A DNA stretch of 15,509 nt, from the NCBI GenBank assembly GCA_002314775.1, contig DCHE01000049.1, positions 26,880 through 42,388 on the forward strand. Reading direction: 5' to 3'. Both the position numbers and the translations under genes were made by a program. The notes under the pieces are model-generated. The model saw nothing but the letters and a program-made list of their open reading frames with translations, ran no database searches and was not told the DNA's origin. Below, piece by piece: positions 13,183 to 15,509 of this stretch. How positions within the stretch are numbered: position 1 is the stretch's first letter; each line of letters begins with the position of its first letter. This stretch comes from Lachnospiraceae bacterium UBA1760. GTDB taxonomy: Bacteria; Bacillota; Clostridia; Lachnospirales; Lachnospiraceae.

Positions 13183-15509
13183 TTAAGACATCTTAAGTAC
13201 TACATCATTTTCATCAGCGAGCTCTGTCTCAGGGATGTAATTGCCCTCCATAAGCTTACCATTTACAGTAAGACTTACATAGCCAGACTCTGCTCCATTT
13301 GGATTCTCAACCTTGATTGAAAGGTGCTTTCCTCTAAAGTCCTTAGAGATTGTGAACTCCTTCCAGTCAGATGGAATTGAAGGTGCAATCTTGATACCAT
13401 TTACATCAGGTCTCATACCGCAGATACCCTCAACACAGCCAACCATAACAGTTGATGCTGTACCTGTTAACCAGTGTACATGTGAACGTCCTGCAAATGG
13501 GCTCTCTGGTCCCTCTGTGAACTGACCATGGCAGTATGGCTCAAGCTTTCTAATCTCGGCCTTATCATTCATAGCAGCTGGAGATGACTCCATAAAGTAC
13601 TCGAAGGCTCTGTTACCATGTCCTGCAAGTGACTCTGCAAGGATAATCCAACCCTGTGGCTGTGAGAAGATACCACCGTTCTCCTTAGTACCTGGGTTAA
13701 AGAGTAACATAAGTGCTCCGTCAAATGCATGCTCTACATACGATGGTCCCATTACACAAACACCGTAAGGTGAGTTGATCTCTCTATGAACTGACTCAAG
13801 TGCCTTCTCTGCCTGCTCCTTAGTAGCAAGTCCACTTATTACAGCCCATGACTGTGGGTTTAACCACATAGAAGCCTCTGGGTCCTTCTTTGAACCGATA
13901 ACAGTTCCATTCTCCATGAATCCACGGATGAATCTGTCATCCTCCCAGCAAAGGTTCTGTAAGTTATCATAAAGCTCTGGCTGTACCTTATCAAGGTAAG
14001 CAAGATACTCTGTATCATTCTTCTTAGTTGCAAACTCTCTTAAGATATTCATTGCATAGTAGAACTGGAAGGCAACAAATGTTGACTCACCCTTCTTGCC
14101 AAGTCTTAAGCAGTCGTTCCAGTCAGCGTGAAGACCAGCTGGCATATTGTGAAGTCCAAGGTGATTCATAGAGAAGTCGATTGCAAGCTTTAAGTGCTCG
14201 TAAACTGTATTCTCGCCACCATTTGCATAAGGAATAACCTCATCGATGAAGTCTGTGTTTCCTGACTCGGCAATATACTTGTAAACTGTTGGGAAGAGCC
14301 AGAGTGCATCATCTGCTCTGTATGCAGGATGTCCTGTCATCTTTACCCACTCAGGATCATCTGGTGTTCCTGAATTTCCAGGCACGAAGTCAAATACAAC
14401 AAGTGGAAGTCCAGCTCCGTTGTTAACCTGTGCTGAAAGCATAAATCTAATCTTCTCTACTGCCATCTCAGGCTCAAGGTGGATAATACCCTGAATATCC
14501 TGAACAGTATCTCTATATCCGTAACCATTTCTCTGACCACAGTATGTGAGCGATGCTGCTCTTGACCAGATAAAGGTCATGAAACACTGATAAGCATTCC
14601 ATGTGTTTATCATTGAGTTAAACTCAGCTGAAGGAGTGTTAACCTGGAAATGATTCAGCTTCTTGTGCCAGTTAGCTACGAGTTCCTCGTACTCTGCCTT
14701 ACACTTAGCTGTAACATCTGCATATGAGTCAACAAGTGCTGCTGCCTCAGCATCTGGCTTCATTCCTACGATAAATGCAAACTCCTTAGTCTCACCTGGG
14801 GCAAGCTCAACCTTTGTTGCAAGTGCTCCACAGCTGTTTAAGTTGTAGTTAAGCTTATTGCCAAGATCTCCACTTTCTACTCCAACTGGATTAGCGTAGC
14901 TGTGATATCTTCCAACGAACTCTTCCTTATCACCACAGTATGATGAAACCTCAGCACCGGCAAGTGCAAACATTCTAAGCTTTGCATCTGCTCCATTTAT
15001 AGTTGCGCCCTTATTAACATTCTCATTGATACACTGCTTAATGCGATTCTTATCAAAATATGTTCTTGTGATGAAGAGTGTGTACTGAAGATTAACCTGA
15101 TCCTGCTCGTAATTATTCTCATTAGTAAACTCGCAGTAACCTGAAACTGTAAGTGATCTCTTTACATCTGAAGTATTGGTAACCTTAACATTCCATACCT
15201 CATGGGTCTTTCCATATGGAACATAGTAAAGAACCTCTGAATGAATTCCTGAATAATCAGCTAACATATTAGTGTAGCCTGTACCATGATGACACTCACT
15301 CTTATAGCTCTCTAAATCCTTTCCAACTGGCTGCCAGGCAGCTGACCAATAATCCTTTGTGTCATTATCTCTAAGGTATACATATCTTCCTGGCTGATCG
15401 AAATTATTGAAAACGTAACGAAGAATTCTTCCGTTTGCGCCAGACTTTGCAAAGCTGTATCCGCCTGCATTATTTGAAATTAAAGCACCATACTCAGGTG
15501 ATCCTAAAT
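13183..15509 (-). CDS. GH94 phosphorylase (cellobiose/chitobiose phosphorylase-like), N-terminus outside window
   Basis: The visible 775 codons lack roughly the first 30 residues, which lie beyond the right edge; the internal Met at 15267 is not the start, because clear family sequence (SPEYGALISNNAGGYSF, DQPGRYVYLRD, YWSAAWQPVGK) continues in frame to the edge. GH94 enzymes cleave beta-linked disaccharides with phosphate to give a sugar 1-phosphate and a free sugar, in the cytosol. Seen in order are the N-terminal beta-sandwich, the (alpha/alpha)6 barrel with GYGYRDTVQDIQG, the HADWNDCLRLG segment (14113-14130 codes HADWND) that carries the catalytic general-acid Asp, and SHVHWLTGTAS, which matches the phosphate-binding region. 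No signal peptide can be judged. The sequence shares features with both cellobiose and N,N'-diacetylchitobiose phosphorylases (for example DQPGRYVYLRD and VIPYANGGENTVYEH are nearer the latter), so the substrate is unresolved. An intrinsic terminator follows closely. Confidence 0.92.
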   Translation of the reverse strand, partial: LGSPEYGALISNNAGGYSFAKSGANGRILRYVFNNFDQPGRYVYLRDNDTKDYWSAAWQPVGKDLESYKSECHHGTGYTNMLADYSGIHSEVLYYVPYGKTHEVWNVKVTNTSDVKRSLTVSGYCEFTNENNYEQDQVNLQYTLFITRTYFDKNRIKQCINENVNKGATINGADAKLRMFALAGAEVSSYCGDKEEFVGRYHSYANPVGVESGDLGNKLNYNLNSCGALATKVELAPGETKEFAFIVGMKPDAEAAALVDSYADVTAKCKAEYEELVANWHKKLNHFQVNTPSAEFNSMINTWNAYQCFMTFIWSRAASLTYCGQRNGYGYRDTVQDIQGIIHLEPEMAVEKIRFMLSAQVNNGAGLPLVVFDFVPGNSGTPDDPEWVKMTGHPAYRADDALWLFPTVYKYIAESGNTDFIDEVIPYANGGENTVYEHLKLAIDFSMNHLGLHNMPAGLHADWNDCLRLGKKGESTFVAFQFYYAMNILREFATKKNDTEYLAYLDKVQPELYDNLQNLCWEDDRFIRGFMENGTVIGSKKDPEASMWLNPQSWAVISGLATKEQAEKALESVHREINSPYGVCVMGPSYVEHAFDGALMLLFNPGTKENGGIFSQPQGWIILAESLAGHGNRAFEYFMESSPAAMNDKAEIRKLEPYCHGQFTEGPESPFAGRSHVHWLTGTASTVMVGCVEGICGMRPDVNGIKIAPSIPSDWKEFTISKDFRGKHLSIKVENPNGAESGYVSLTVNGKLMEGNYIPETELADENDVVLKMS

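Noticed and set aside
13014..13196. 60-codon plus-strand frame between ftsK and GH94
   Set aside because: It runs through the ftsK promoter and GH94 terminator; composition explains the open frame.
15267..15509. Met codon at 15267 as the GH94 start
   Set aside because: The same frame stays open to the window edge and codes conserved GH94 N-terminal sequence upstream of that Met.

Overview
The window looks like a chromosomal segment of an anaerobic Gram-positive Clostridia member, most likely family Lachnospiraceae. The grounds are the low-to-moderate GC content, strong GGAGG-type ribosome binding sites, a biotin-dependent sodium-pump decarboxylase cluster typical of that group, formate-tetrahydrofolate ligase next to folD, and a GH94 disaccharide phosphorylase. 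The assignment to family is inference from gene content; I could not run a search. All ten supported genes lie on the minus strand, so transcription runs from high to low coordinates. No tRNA, rRNA, CRISPR array, insertion sequence or phage gene is visible.

Region A (13183-15509) holds the 3' part of a GH94 phosphorylase, closed by a clear intrinsic terminator at 13111-13156. Region B (5313-12944) is a compact run of five genes: a FtsK/SpoIIIE DNA translocase, fhs, folD, rimO and pgsA. A good sigma-A-like promoter (13023-13051) precedes it, three perfect 11-bp repeats lie in the leader, and an intrinsic terminator (5246-5295) follows pgsA. The two folate enzymes form a C1 pair (formate to 10-formyl-THF to 5,10-methylene-THF). 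folD/rimO are 12 bp apart and rimO/pgsA overlap by four bases, which suggests translational coupling.

Region C (1-5066) is a five-gene operon with its own promoter (5139-5167) for a membrane biotin decarboxylase: a divergent MmdA/PccB-type carboxyltransferase, a lipoprotein-OadG fusion, a free biotin carrier with an Ala/Pro linker, the OadB-type membrane decarboxylase, and an OadA/PycB-type (5S-like) carboxyltransferase cut by the window's left edge. By family knowledge, OadA moves the carboxyl group from oxaloacetate to biotin on the carrier, and OadB releases CO2 while exporting sodium.

The most interesting part is Region C. It carries two unrelated-substrate carboxyltransferases (12S-like and 5S-like, as in propionibacterial transcarboxylase) around one carrier and one sodium pump. 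The 12S-like subunit has lost several residues that are normally invariant in the acyl-CoA site, and the gamma subunit carries a large extracytoplasmic lipoprotein domain. The remaining genes are ordinary core metabolism and cell-cycle functions.
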